DNA of 64,000 nucleotides from positions 620,001 through 684,000 of the forward strand of contig MARA01000004.1 of assembly GCA_001792895.1 (NCBI GenBank), written 5' to 3'. Positions 44,193 to 57,965 of the stretch are shown in pieces. This DNA is from Lentinus brumalis. Its lineage: Eukaryota; Basidiomycota; Agaricomycetes; Polyporales; Polyporaceae. The translations under genes were made by a program, and so were the position numbers. The first letter of the stretch is position 1. Each line of letters starts with the position of its first letter. The notes under the pieces were generated by a model that was given only the letters and a program-made list of their open reading frames with translations, was not told the origin of the DNA and searched no databases.

Positions 44193-47100
44193 CTACGCCG
44201 CGACCGGCGACGTGTGCTGCGGGTCCATCGGCACCTCCAGCCCCAGCTCGCCTTCCTGGTGGTGCACATGCCCCGCACGCACCGGCGAGCTCGACCCCGA
44301 CGGCAGCGGCGACATCCACATGCGCGGCGTGATGAACCCGCTCCCCCCCGCGCCATACACGAACCCCCCGCTGAGGCTCTCCATCGCGTGCGACGACCCT
44401 TCGAGCATGTGCGTGCGTGAGCCTCCGACGACCGCGCACCGCGAGAGCAAGGGCGACTCACCGGGCACCAGCACGCTGTCCCAGAACTCGGAGCTCAGGA
44501 TGCTGTCCATCGAGAGCACGTTCATGTGGTCCACGCTGTTCGGCGCCATCGTCGGCGGGAACGTCGAGATGTCCACCACGGGCCCCATCTCGCCCGTGTA
44601 CGCGAAGCCCTCCAGGGCGTGCGACGCCAGCGGGCCATGGCTGTGCCCGTTGGTATGCCCGTTGATGTGTGGGTGCGCATGACCGCTGCTGCTGCTACTG
44701 CTGGATGCAGCAGCGCCATCGTGCGACGCGGCGAGCTCACTGTCGGTCTGCTGCTGCTGCTGACCGTCTTGGTTCGCAGAGCCATCCGTGCGCGCACTGA
44801 TGAGTGCACGGAGGAAGCAGCTGTACAGCGCGGGGGTGTGCAGGGGCCCGACGGCGACCTGGTCGAACGTGTTCGCGACGTCCCTCACGATGGCGATCGT
44901 CTTCTCCTCGTGGTCCAAGAACGCTTGGAACTCAGGGCGGATGAGCTATGCCCCATGGAAAAGCCCCGTCAGCGCCGAGCACGCACTACACCCACACCGC
45001 ACAACATGAGAACGCACCTTCAGCAGACTCAGCACCGCATACGAGCCCATGACGAAGTGCGAGTCGGGCGCGTGCCTGAGGAACCCCGCCGGGCCCATCT
45101 CGTCCTTGTAGATCGACGCGCAGCTCACCGCGGACGAGTGGCAGCGCGCAAAAAAGTGGCCAATGTCCACCGCCGAGCGCTCGAGCGCGTTCTGCAGCCC
45201 GAACGCGTTGATCGTGAGCATCGCATAATGGAAGTAGAAGTTCGCGATCAGCATCCGGTACTTCTGCACGTCCCCGCTCTCGCCTGCTTCAATGGAAGCC
45301 CGCGGGGGAAGAGACGAGGAGTGGACGTGAAGTGGCACGAGAACGCAGACACGCGTCAGACATGCTTCACTCGGGGAGATTGCTCGCGGGGACTCACCAG
45401 ACACATTCCGCAAGTTCAGCCACTCGTGGTGCCACGCAAGCAGCTGCGTCTCCATCGTCTTGATCACAAGCAGGAAGTCGCAGTCGACCTGCAGCCCCGA
45501 CGAGTTCGTCGTGCCTGAGTACAGCAGATCGAGGCTGCGCGTCAAGATGCGTTGTAGGTCCTGCATGATCGCCCGGCAGCCGTCAGCGTCTATGCTTGTG
45601 GGTCCATATGATCTCCCCGCAGGAGTGGCTACATACCGCATAGGCCGCGAGCGCGCTGTCCGAGGGCTGGAAACCGGGAGACCGTGCCCACTGCGATGCG
45701 TTGCGTATCATGTAGCTGTTCCGTCGCGATGGTGGTCGCAGGCGTGCCAGACAAGGGCAGAAAAGAGTGCGGAGAACGGCATCGCCGGCAACACCGATCA
45801 GCGAAGGGAAGGAAGTGGTCACGAAGGAGCCAGTCAGCACCCGCACACAGACCTACAAAAGCCGAACAGTGGACGCACTCTTCTTTGATTGAATACGGCT
45901 TGCCCATCTGCGCACTAAACGACCGGTCCAGGCAGAAGCACATAATCCATGTGCGCTCCCTGTTGCGCACCTCGCGGAGGCGCCACGGCCCTCCGGCGTG
46001 TCGACGTTCTGCACGGTCGACCGACGGTGGAGGTTCAAGTCGGTGGCCATCCTAACGGACACAAGCGTGATGATGTCAGAGCCGGCACATGTGGGGAGAT
46101 TAGGACAAATCGAGTATTGCGTGAGTGTCCTCTCCCGCGTTACGGGAGCCACGCAGCGGAGAAGACACGCAGATCGTCGCCGGGCCCATTTGGGCACCGA
46201 GATAGGCCAAGACAAAGGCCGAAGTGCGGGGTAGTAAGCGTACCTGATAGCCATCCCAAGGAGCATCCATGTTTGGTCCTGTTCGTACCTCTGCACGGGT
46301 CCGCATCCCCAGAGCACGTTGATGATGTACGCTTGCACGATCTCGACGGACTTGTATCCCCGAGCGGGAACTTGGAACACGAGCTTGCGTGCCAACTCCG
46401 ACAACTTGGCGTGGAGGTCGCTACGTGCCTCATAGAACCGCGACGCTGCCGCGCAGACTATTGAAGTGTGTCAGCACAGGGGTCGTGGAACGATGAAAAG
46501 CGAAGCGCGCACTGGAGGTCAGCAGGAAAGGCGAGCGCGAGCAGACCAATGAGGGTGTGTGGAAGTCAGGGTCGAGAAGAGGAGCTTGTACCTGCGACGG
46601 TGGATGAGTCAGGGGAGCTACTCGGTCTCTATCGCAAATGCCTGAAACTCACATTCAGGTGATCGAAGTAGCTACAACGCCCGCGTCAATTCAGTTAGCA
46701 ACATGTAGACTGATCGTCCCGAGATCTCCAAGGATATCCCAGCCGGAAATGAACTCACATTTTGAACAAAGCGACAACCTCCTCGGTGCTGACAAAGCTC
46801 AACATCTCAGGCTGTACCTGCCGCTCGATGTAAAGTCTCCGCAGCGGCAGAATCGTCATAGGGCCTGGACAGAACATGAGGCCGGAGCTCCGTAGCATAA
46901 ATAGAGTATCGATGGGGACATACCTGGCTTGAAGTAGACGTCGCTGGCGACGCCAACCATACTAGCCTTGTCGTCAGCCAACCCATCTGCTGAGCCGGCT
47001 TTGGTATTGGCTTGTAATCGACGATTGGCCAGGCTGGCCTCAGCCAAGAGGCCCAGAGGGTTCAGCGCATCCTCAGGAAGCGAGTGCAGCTTGGGGGATG

Positions 47101-48044
47101 TCGGGGCATGGTGCGGGCGGTGGTGTCGCCGATCGGGTGAAGGGGGTGGAGACGGAGAATTGATCAGGGCATGCGTGTTCTGCGCCTGCAACGAAGGCGA
47201 CGGCGATCGAGAGAGGATCCCGGAGGCAACGGCTGGGTTACCGAGGGAACGGAGGACCGTGTCTAGGGTGCGCTCCATCTTGCGCAAAGAGCGAGTCAAG
47301 ATCTCATGTTTCCTGGGGCTACCAATGAGCGTTACGTCCACGGGTTGCGGGGATCGAGCAGGCGAGCTCACTTTGTGGACCGCTTCCCGCGGTTAGACTC
47401 CTCGAAGATGCATTCGTGATTGCCTGTCTGACACCTCTTGCAGGGCGGGCCGTTCTCGGCGCCGACGCACTTCATCTTGAGGCGGCGACATACGGTGCAT
47501 GCACTTGGATAGGGGTTACAGAGGAGCGGGGACACGAGGAGAAGGCGGACATACCGTGAACCACGCGTAGGCTTAGCCTTCGGCTCATCTCCTTTCTCGG
47601 CACTGGGGCTCTCCGCGTCCCCGTCATCGTCCTGACGCGGCCGCTTGGTTCGGCCATCGTTAGTCATGCTGTTGGACGAGGCCGGCCGCTTCCCGTTGGC
47701 GTTTGAACTGAAGGAGATGGTGTCGTTGGGCGGGGTGCCGACGGTCTCGGAGCCATGGGAGGAGGGGGAGGAGAGGCTGGCGGAGAGAGTGAGATGGGGC
47801 GGGGGCATGTGCTGGTGGGGCTGCTGGTAGTTGTAGTACTGCGGGGGATAGAGGGCGAGGGCGGGATCCAAGGGGATGGGCGGGGACGGCGGGGGCTGCT
47901 GCATCTGGCGGACGAAGGGTGCTCGTGGGGATGGTGGAGGGTGATGGACTGGGACGAGTAGGACTGCTGGGGCTGGCTGTGATGGCGGTGGTGGGGCGTC
48001 TGGGGAAGGAAGTAGTCAGGGTAAGCAAGCGGGGCGGACGACAT
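44193..48044 (-). CDS. Zn2Cys6 fungal-specific transcription factor, with possible frameshifts
   Basis: Roughly ten exons, about 900 residues. N-terminus (ATG 48042-48044, MSSAPLAYPDYFLPQTPHHR) is His/Gln/Pro-rich. The DNA-binding cluster ACTVCRRLKMKC ... PPCKRCQTGNHECIF is at about 47395-47500. Later parts are HEILTRSLRKMERTLDTVLR, PEDALNPLGLLAEASL, EVVALFKM, the fungal_trans domain (VFQVPARGYKSVEIVQAYII, MATDLNLHRR, ERTWIMCFCLDRSFSAQMGK), and a Ser/His/Gly-rich tail ending at TAG 44193. Two joins do not keep frame: HPHEHPSSAR to MQQPPPSPPIPLDP near 47903, and VDTPEGRG to RLREVRNRERTW near 45985, each off by one base. If translation starts at the MQQ codon the first is avoided; the second breaks the central domain. 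Assembly error is a fair alternative. Confidence 0.82.
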
Positions 48045-49236
48045 GGGGGCATGGGGGAGGGGCAGCAGGAACTGACTTTGGGCGGGAGGGGAGGACGGAT
48101 GGCAGGGGAGCTTAAAGGAAGCTTAGCGGCCAGGAGCGTATTCTGCGATGGAGGACTGCAGTTCGCGTTCACGTGGAAAGCCGGGGGACTGGGACAGCTG
48201 TCGATTGGGACTCGACAGGAAGGGCGACGGAGGCTCGCAGTTGAGAACGGGGCGACCCAAAGCGGACAGAAGAACGCCGCTTCCACCTGCGCACGGCCAA
48301 TCAGTCCGCGTACGCTCGACTGCCGTCACCTTTGGGAACTGCTTTCTGCGCACGGCCAGTGGGAACACAGCTGCAGCGGAGGCGGGGGTCTCTGTCGTGG
48401 TCGCAGTCAGCGACGCCTCCCCCACACTCGACCCCGCCCCAGCTTCTGCTCCGCCAATCACCTATCGCCGGCACACGGCCCGCGCCCCGGCCGACATGCC
48501 GCCGATGCCGCCGGTCACGCTTCAAACCACCTCTGCCCCTCTCCGCCCGAGTATTCCGCGCTCTGGTCTTGCGATTCTTCCGCGCGTCCGCTCGGTCCCG
48601 CTATGGCATTCACCCATCCGTGTGACGAACCGCGGTATTCTGCCACGAATCGCCCAGGTACACAACCCCGACACGCCGCTCCGCCCGCCAGAGCAGCTCC
48701 CTCCCATCCCTCTGGTTAACCCCACGATCAGCTGTGTGTTCCCTCCGCCCGACCCCCTCCTCCCGTCTGCAGCAGGTCCCTGCATCTCATCGGGATCACC
48801 CCTCTTCCTCCGCCACCTGACCACATCTGTCGCAAGTCGATCGCGCATACTTTGGCGCGGTCGCATCCACTTTCATCTCCCCACTCTCACCCCGACGCTA
48901 CGGCGTCAACCCCCATTCAGATCGTTCGACGCTGTGCTGTCTTGCAATGTCGCCATCATCTTGTTTCACGCTTATCCCGAGTGACCTGCTCCCAGCATCG
49001 AGTCATTTCCCATGTCTATCTCACCCTGCTTATCCGATACAGTCGCCAGCAACGGCTCCCCACAGTCGTCTTCTGAACCTTCGCAACGGCGACCTCAACA
49101 CTGACAGACCGCTTCCGACGAGGCCTCAGCGTTTGTACGTCAATTATACCTCCGTCACTCTTATAATCTTATCCACCCGTCGTCTCGTAGGCTCCTGCCG
49201 CGACCGGTCGTCCGTCCGAGCACGAAGCGTATCCTC
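48045..49236. other. Upstream region of the Zn2Cys6 gene
   Basis: 1.2 kb. A long plus frame (48148-48984) is Pro/Ser/Arg-rich with no motif and starts inside the likely regulator promoter; I take it as chance openness in GC-rich DNA. From about 49060 the plus strand begins to look like coding sequence of the next possible gene. Confidence 0.4.
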
Positions 49237-50153
49237 ATGTTGTCGATACAACTCGCACTCAATGATACATGCGCTTTCTACGCTCTAGCCCACCGCATGA
49301 CGCTCATAGCTAGTTTCACAACACGCCTCCCCTCAGTGGCATCTTCGCACACTCACAACCCCAACCTTAGCACGGCGGACTTGGAGACACGCACCCCCGC
49401 CTCCGCTCGCGAACTTCCGACCCTACCGCCTCGTCGGGCAGCTCGGACCAAAACGATGCCCTTGCCAGGTTTCGTGGACGGGACCATTCTCCCGTGCCTC
49501 CCAGCTTCCGATTCTCACCGCGCAGCACTATTCTCGAATCCTCGACACAGACGCACGACTCGACACCCCATCCCCCTCATCACACCCTTCTCATGCAAAG
49601 ACGGCACCCCCCTGGCCAAATATGGACGCGCCCTCGGCACGAGGAACTCATCTCCCAGACTTCCCACCTGCGGAGCGTTCTCTCGCTCACACCCAGGCAC
49701 GAATTAGACCCGCCCGACTCCCATCGCCTATGTTAGGCCATGACAGCCTCAGACGAATGCAGCTGCTCTTCCAAGACGCTGACCGAGCGACGCCCTCGCC
49801 CTCGCCCGCTATCTTTGCTTTCGTGCCTTCGGCCTTGGTGCCGACGCCCGCCACGCTTCTTTCACTTAGCCCCTCCCGCAAGGGCTCGCAATGCCGCTCC
49901 TCGCCAAACGCCCGCTCCCTCGTCTGCGTCCCTTCCATACTGCGTGCTCCGAGCTCCGTGCTCCGTGCTCTGTTCGCACCACGCAGGCCTCTTCCAAGGT
50001 GCGTCATCGCCCCTGCGTGTCCGCTCGTCCAGTCCACACGCGGCTTCACGCGGCTCGACAATAATTCCACTGCGCCCCTCGCATGTCCTCCCACGGAAGG
50101 ACAGCGAGCTGCCCGTTCGGGAAGCAGCGATGCCGCTAGAATCGCACTGCTAA
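49237..50153 (+). pseudogene. Possible gene fragment of unknown family, frame broken once
   Basis: A plus-strand frame gives ALARFRGRDHSPVPPSFRFS, STILESSTQTHDSTPHPPHH, RRHPPGQIWTRPRHEELISQ and TSHLRSVLSLTPRHELDPP, whose composition is protein-like. The sensible continuation RLPSPMLGHDSLRRMQLLFQ, DADRATPSPSPAI lies in another frame, so one base is lost or gained near 49713. Downstream of about 49860 coding character fades. I do not recognise the family, and I cannot fix the start or the end. Confidence 0.35.
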
Positions 50154-53100
50154 CGTTGTGTGCACGCATGCACCGGTGGCGCACGCGTGCGGAGGCTTTC
50201 ATCTCCTGCGTTCCCGGACGTGCAACGCACTTCATCTCCGGTCTCCAGGCGTCCACGGGATACGTGTGCGCCTGCGCCCTCGGTGCCGCATCGATATCGG
50301 TGCAATGGGACGGATCCGATACGTCGCTGACACTGCGTGCAAGACGTCGAAACCACAAGGGCCCCTGCCGCCCACCTTGACGTTGCGCCGTCCACCAGCC
50401 CTTCTCTCGTGTTTTCCGCCCTCATTTCACGGCCGTGACGTGATCCGCATGCTAGGCACGAGGCGCGGCGGAGACAGGGACGCGTCCCTGTCCCTCTGGA
50501 CTCTGCTGCAGGGGGTCGCGGCACACCCATAGCTTAACTGCGCGGCTCTGCCACGATGCGCGGATCGAACCCCGAACGGGGGCAGGTGGTTTGTCGTTTC
50601 CGGACTGCGGGTGCTGCCTGTGCGGCGATACCGCACGGTCACGGTGCACACGTTCGCTGAGTTGTCGCCGCGGCTGCTTTTGGGCGACTTGCGCGCCGCG
50701 CCGTCGGTGTTTTGACGTCGGTGACAGTGCTGAGTGCAGGTGGTTGGGAGTCCGGGTCGCTGCGCACGCCGCACGTGTGTCGTAAGAGCGAGCGGATCGG
50801 GTCGCGAACCTTGCCGTTTAATCCGTCCGAGCGTGCTCTGGTGACGTCGCTGCGCAGATTGTGGCACTCACCGTCGCACATGTATGCCTCCCGCCTCGAG
50901 GCTCGCAGCTCGCAGCGGCTACGTCGGCCAAACTCTCGTATCACTGGCAGATTACCTTTGATTTTCCAGCATATACTTATACTACACGTCCCGCGCCACG
51001 GCGGTCATGTCGGCCCAACCCAACTCGCAGATTCGACTCGACTCTCGAGAGCTTATAGCGGTGGAAATCTGATTGCGGCGCGATATAGCGGCCGAGGGAT
51101 TGACAGGTAACGCGAGCAGCACCCCCTGGTGCGCCCGTTTCCCGAGCTCGGTATCCATTCTGACACCCGCTCGATACCAGGGCGTGCCTCCCCTGAACTT
51201 TGAAGGTTCGTTGGATGATGCCAACCGCTCGTGAATGACACGCGTGCCATATGGCCACCTAGGGTTCGCCTGTCAGTCCCAGGTCGCAGGGGAATCTGAC
51301 TCGACCTCTTGCCTGCCAGCCAGCGGCCGCTGACTCGGCGAAATCAAGAAGCATAACGAAGACCGCCGCAGGAGACACAGAACAAGTGTCAAGGGGCCGT
51401 CGACGCGCGCGTACGCGTGTCCCAGGGCGCAGGCGGCGCTCGCAGATGACTCGACCATCGGGTGGGACTTTGATTTTCGAGCGAGCGATGGCGACGGTCG
51501 CGGGGTGACGCCTTCCTTCGATGGCGGACGGCGGCAACCTTGTCGTGTCTTGGCACTCCCGCCCTCCATCGCGTTCGTATTGCGAAGGCGCATCGACGGC
51601 GCCTTCGGGTCAGGAACGGGCTCATACTGCGCTTTATCACGTCTGAATCCTCGAGACGTGCTTCGACTTCGCGGACGGGTGCGCTTCTACGATGACACCC
51701 TAGGGAGCGGACGTCGCGGCGTCGGGCTTGCGTGTGCAGTCCGCCGCCTGGGATCCCACAAAGACTTGTCAGGGCACGCCCGCCGCATCCGGTGCGGACT
51801 GCGCGAGGCCGCGCTGGACAAAGTTCAAACAAACTCTAAGTACCTATCTTGCAGTCCTCGTACGTCACTCTGCTTCCTTGGACTGTTCATTTATCACATA
51901 GGCCTCCCCAGTGCCGACTCATCACCAGTCGGCAGGTGCGCACGGCGGACACGGACGATGCCCGGTGCGTAACACGCATTTGTTGCTTGCGAACCCGAAG
52001 CCTGCTCCGCAGGCGTTCAATATATTTTCTTGCGGACCATCGCCGGGCGGGCATGGTCAGCTTGACAAAGCACCGTGATCAGCATCCCCGACTCCTGAGA
52101 CAAGCTCGCAAGACGTGCATCGCATCTTCACAGCTTCTGGTAATATCGAGGGTGCCGACACCCCGACGTTCGCTCGTATGCGCCCCGGACTTGGAAAAGT
52201 GGGTCTTGGTGGTCGGCATTTATTCCCCCGCCGGTCATCGCAGTGCGTTGCACCGCCACCTTCGTTCTGAGGGCGTTACGGAAAGTGCCCAAGTGGTACG
52301 TAAAGGTGGCGGAACAGAGTCCGAGGAGGTGGCGGGGTAGCGCTGTCAAGTGTACGTACAGGATGTGCGAGTGATGCGCGCCAGCCTCCAGGTGTAATGT
52401 CGGATGATCAGACATGATTGTATCCCGCCAAGGGGGTCTGCACCAATTCGCGGTGGAAGAGACGGTCTAAGGGAGGGATCGTGTACTTATCGAGCGTGAC
52501 GTGTGGGTTCGGGTGACAGCGATGGGGAGATATCAGCCAGCGGGACGACGGAAACCTGCGGTCGGTTACGTGAACATTGCTGGAAGGTTGGGAGCGTGCA
52601 AGCGGCAGGCTGACATGAACTGCTCCCGCAACTGGAGGGTCTGGAGATTAAACAGGCGTGCACGGTGCGTTCGGGGTTTGCCAGGACTATTCAGTGGCGT
52701 TCGAACACGATCCCGCGAATGAGTCACTGTTTCGCCTCCGCATGAGGCACGGAACGTGGTCAGCTGAACAGACATTGCATATGCGAACGGCGAACCTTTG
52801 CATTGAACGAATACGGCCTCGGACTCTTTTCGCGCTGCATACCCACGCAGCATCCAATGTCGGAAACATCCGTATTTGCGTTGCTCTGCGTCAGGCAGCC
52901 TCGGAGGAGTCAGCTTGATTATTCACGAACACCAGTCCGCCCCGGGTCTCTGAGAGAATGAGCCTAGTGGACAGGTCGCCGTTGTGCCTGCCAGTGCAGT
53001 TTCGTTCGTTCTTGGACACCTTCCTAATGCGCAACTTCGGCTGCGCCGGACCGCTGCTATTGAGGCCGAGGTTGCACAGCCGTGGAGGTCCATCGGATTT

Positions 53101-56100
53101 TCGACGCAGTTCAAAAGTTCGTGCGAGCCGCGATTCTCTCTGCTGTCAGGTCCAGTTCACTCGCAACAAATCTGTTCGTACCCCGCTCCCATGCTATATG
53201 AACGTGAGTCCCCAGCGCCTGCATCTCCGCGCCCTGGCCGCTCAGGTGCATGCTTCGCCGCAGATTGGGCGGACAGAAACTCACCCAGAGAGTACTTGGG
53301 AGTGCACATAAACAGAAAGTCCAAGTAAGGGACGCTTTCACGCCTGGGAAGGACGACACACTGCGGGCAGCGCCGCCGGGAAAATACGAGGCTCTACAGT
53401 ATCTGCAGCCTCCCCTAAGTGACAGGATCTCTCCCGCGATCACCTCCTTGGACGGTCCCGAGCCCTTCCAGGGTGCCTACTGAGCTTGTTATTGGCTCGC
53501 ACTTTTTCCCATCAGAATCGCTTTGGCTCGCAGGTGCCTTATTGGCCGCAGACCCTGGTTCACGCACCCGTGTCTACCTTGCCGTAAGCGGGCGAGAGCG
53601 TTGTCCTCCGTTGCTCGATGCTCGTGAACATACGCCACGTATGTACGACGACCTTACTCTTACTCTGCGCTTGGTTGCCGTCCTGTCGCGCATCGTGCTG
53701 CTCGTCGTCGCCCGCTGGCGTCCATAGATAAGGGCCCAGTGACTTTCCGAGCGCGCGCACCGCATGCTCACCCGGACTTCTTCCAAAACGTGGGTCCTCT
53801 GTTCTCAGGATTGCCTTCGCCATATGGCCTGCGCTGATGGATGTGCTGTACGTCTCCTCTTCGTCATGGCAGATTATTGGCACGGGATTCTCACCGCTGC
53901 TTGCTATGCAATAGCGCAGGTTGTCGACATATGACGTCGGTGTACAGGTACGACACGACCTCTCTGCTGACTGGACGCAGAATGTCTCCGCGATGCCCAC
54001 GGTGAGCTCACGAGTAATCGACCGGACTTCCTTGCTAATGCAGTATTAGAGTCAGCTGGTGCAGGAGCTTCGTGGCGTCGCATGATGGAGGTGCTGTTGA
54101 CGTAGTCATGGCCCTACTTCGACCACTGCGATGGAAGATCGCGCCAATGGTATGGTCGTTCCTACATTAATGTTGTCGCCGCGGCGATCATGGAACGCTC
54201 AAAGATCCCCGTCCGACGCTGGCAGATATCACAGAATCTTGATAGTGAACTATACAACCGCTCCCGGCGGTCTTCCCATTGTCGGCGAACATGGACGACC
54301 TCCATCAAGATCGTGCCCCCATATGTACTAGTGCGGGTTACGTCTTTGGTCGTCGTCGACCGATCCTTGGGAATACTTCGAGGAGAGCTCGACAGTCATG
54401 CTGGTCTGTTTTCATCAAATGAGCTCGACCGTCGACATCCCAATGCAGTAATGCCACTGACATGCATGTCTGCCACAGAACACTCCAGTGAACGCCTATC
54501 ATGTAGGTCCTGCGAATATCGCAAGGCATTGCGACGGAATGTCGTAAGGCGGGAATGGATGCGCAACATGCAGCTATGCTATCCAAGCGGGTTGCTCCGT
54601 GGTACGTTATCATCCGACCGGGACTTCCGACTGGACTGACTGGACTATCACCCAAGTACGAGGTATGTCGTGTGCTGGTGTCATCGGAGCATGGAAGGGC
54701 TGAAACTCCTAGAGAATCAGCGGGCCGCACTAGGCCGCCTGCAAATAGCAACTGCTGTCCAGATGTCAACCTTCACCACGAGCTTCCGCCACGGTAGACG
54801 GTGACGGGGTATCTGTGGCTGGACTGCAGCTTCTGTGCCTCACTCCGTCACCCTGCCTCTCTCCTCTCCTGCATAGCACGAAATTCGCCCCGGGGTCGCG
54901 CCTTGACATTCTATTTGAACTATCAGACCTTAGTCTCCAGGCTTCGCGAGCATCTCGAAACCTCGGACCGATCTACACCCCAACATTCTCACCATTGCTA
55001 TGTCCAACAGAAGCAACGACTTCCACCCAACCTCGTAATCCTCTGGCTACCCAGCGCCGATCGGCTCTCCGTCTCACAGGACGCCAAAACTCCTCGATAC
55101 GATGGGGCCATACCATTCGTCGCTCACAGTTCTGCACCGAGCCACGTCCCATGCCCGCATGGTACCAAGATGTTGCCCTAGTTTCGCCATCCACCCCTTC
55201 CCTGCAATGGTGCAGCTAATCTCGTGAGGCCACTCCGATAGAGACACGAGGCAATGCAGGGTGCGTGCGTTCATTGTCCCTGGCCTCGCTACGCTCTCAG
55301 GCTCGCGGACCCTCGTAGAATCGCAAGTGTGACATATGCTATTCTGGACAAAGCGTGGGCACCATTGCGTATTTCAAGGTGTGAACGACGGCTGTCGTGG
55401 AGACTCGTCTCCTCTCAATCTGAACAGACACCTGTGCTCCGTCTCCTGTCATGCAGGGGCATTTGAGCGGACGTCCGCACCCTATCTGGTGGTTTGTCGT
55501 TCCCTGGCCATTCATCATCGGCTATCAGGTAAGGGTGGAATTCGATTGGTGAATCCTACTCCCTCTTGTATCGCACGGGACCATTGGCTCGCATGCCAGA
55601 GAAGATCGGAAGATAGGTCCTGAACGCGACGGCTCGACATCAACATTGACAAGCGACATTCGTTCGGGAATTGAAGGACTTACCGAACGCCAAGACAGGG
55701 CCTTGTACGCACCGGATGACGTTTGCTGATGCACGGGCGACATAGATAGCTCGCATTCTAGCCACGGCTCTCCATCTTGAAGCATCCACGAGCAGGGGTG
55801 GGATGCTCGCGCTGACTTCGAACGCGGGCACATCATAGTGCGGGACGTGCGTGCTATATTCTCCGAGGCGGTGTACAGCTTCTTTCGTGTGCCACAAAGC
55901 TAATCATGCCGGCCGATTCGGGCTTTTTAGTCACCCTCCAGCCGCCAGGAACAGGCGACGCAGGTGCCGTGCTCCTCTCAGACCTGGCTGTTGAGTACTG
56001 AACATAAACCATAGCACCCCTGCAGCGTGGAGCGATGGAAGTTTTGCGGCAGAACCGTTCAATCTGGTATTGGGGGACTAGGAACGGTGGTGTACTAGCA

Positions 56101-57625
56101 AGTATGGCCAGGCCCAGGGGAGTTCGGCAGCGGTGGCTGTCAAGAGCAAAGAGCCCACTGTTGACAGACCCGGAACAAGCAAAAGGGCACTGAGCACTTA
56201 TTGCGCAGCTCGATCTCGCTATGGCGAGATTTTCGATTTCAAGACGATTTCTGACAGATTGATTGATGTATAGTAGAGTGCATGCACCCTGCGAGCCTTC
56301 GGTGTCGATCCTTCGAAGGGGCTTTGATTTATGTCTGTCGCGAGGGCGTTACCTGCCAATCAATAACAAACGGCTCAACCGCCCTTTAGAACGGCAGAAC
56401 ATTGGAGTAAGCTGTTGATCATGTCACGAGTCGCAAAGAGAGTTCGCACCCACGGAAAGGTCATTCAACTCGCCGGACGTACGGTGCACGCGGAGTTCCC
56501 TTTCGAAAATATCATGGTAAAGTAAGACGACAATCGGAGACCGGTCGCCGCCAAGCACTGACAGACTCACCACACCATTGAACGAAGAGCATTCTCGGGG
56601 CTTTACAAATGCCCAAATGTCGAACTGTCCAGGAATTGGTCCCCACAGCGGCCTCGGGCGGACCGTTATCACTGTTCGCTCAGCGATCACATCCAATATC
56701 GAGTGCTCGTGCTCTCCGACGGGGAGTTCTCTACGAGCTACAATTGCGCGCATGGGAGTGGAGCTGAAGAGCTGGGTGCGTGAGCACCAAATTAGGAAGG
56801 CTGTCAGGATCATACTCACGAGTACCGTGCGTTCCGAAGCATGAAGTTTGCTCGAGCCCTTGGTGCCTGCACCGACGTCGACGGCATCTTGGGTGAATAT
56901 GCCTATGTTCGGCAGTCAAAAATGTCGCCGAATCTACCCGCTTGTTGATATGTTCTATGGCTCTCGGGCAGGACTTGCCTCCGATTGTCGAGATGTTCAT
57001 CCGCCGGATGGAACCAGAGTGCCGTAAAATGAGGAGCTAGAAGCACGCTGATGCCGTCTAGAGAGCGTCGGGTGCGTTGATGAGAGTTTGCGTAAAGTTC
57101 AGTACTCAGATACTACGGAGGGTGGTTTTTTCAGGAGTTGCCCTGCCAATACGAAGCTCGCAGACATTCGGTAATTTGCATCGAACAAACTTTGAAGGTG
57201 AGTCCGCGAGTCTGGGATCTGTTCAAGGGAAGCCTTCCCATGAGGAGGAGCGAGATGGCCGAAGGGAGGCCGACTCCGCGTTGGCTGGCGGCCAATGCCA
57301 CGATGGAGAACAGTCAGCAGAGGAACACCGGCGGACAGCAAGACTTTCACTGATACACTGATACAGTACCGCAGCAACACAACTGGACTGGTCGGTGTTG
57401 ACTTACAACGACGCCGCAGATCTGAGGATGTACCGGGAAGAGGCCAGCTCCCTGTGGTTGTCTAGCCGCCGCGGTCTGCGGTCGTCCCGCACAGCTGATG
57501 CTGCTGGAGGAAAGTTGAGGTGTTGATCATATGGTGAGACTTTATATGGGCTAGCCGTACCTCTTCGTGTCTGACCGCTAGGTGAGCAGGTATGCTGCAC
57601 GTACGATGCACTCGAAGCAAGCAAC
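50154..57625. other. Gene-poor stretch of about 7.5 kb
   Basis: No frame here shows a known motif or a convincing exon chain. Open frames are short and overlap on both strands. The best candidate is minus 56424-56830 (SILDVIAERTVITVRP, PLWGPIPGQFDIWAFVKP), which I cannot identify. No TIRs, LTRs or transposase motifs were found by eye. The sequence is less GC-rich than the gene-bearing parts, consistent with decayed intergenic or old repeat DNA. Confidence 0.45.
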
Positions 57626-57965
57626 ATGGCCCCGCTTCGGCGCTCCCGGCCGCGGACAGCCTCCTGTTTAACCGCTCTACATAGCTCGCCAGCGGCTAGT
57701 GGTGCCCCTCCGCGGAATGGTCTCTCAGTGCTCTCCTTTCAGCATCGCAGCTCATATTCCTTTGACATGATCAAGAACGTTGGCCCCTGCACAACGACGG
57801 TGCAGCAAAAAAAAGAAAGACAACAAGGAGGGCTTGCGCGCGGGGCCGGGCCGATTGAGACTCCGCTGTGGCACAAGGACGCACTGGGCGCTCGTGCTGG
57901 CCTCATCCGTTCACGTCCACCGCCATAGCTTGGAGTCGCGCGGGGACACGTCCTCGTCCTCGTCC

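Noticed and set aside
48148..48984. 278-codon plus frame upstream of the Zn2Cys6 gene
   Set aside because: Pro/Ser/Arg-rich with no motif, overlapping the regulator's promoter and leader; chance openness in GC-rich DNA is the simpler reading.
50555..50585. tRNA-like T-arm (GGGTTCGATCC on the minus strand)
   Set aside because: The bases flanking the loop do not pair, and no D-arm, anticodon arm or acceptor stem can be built around it.
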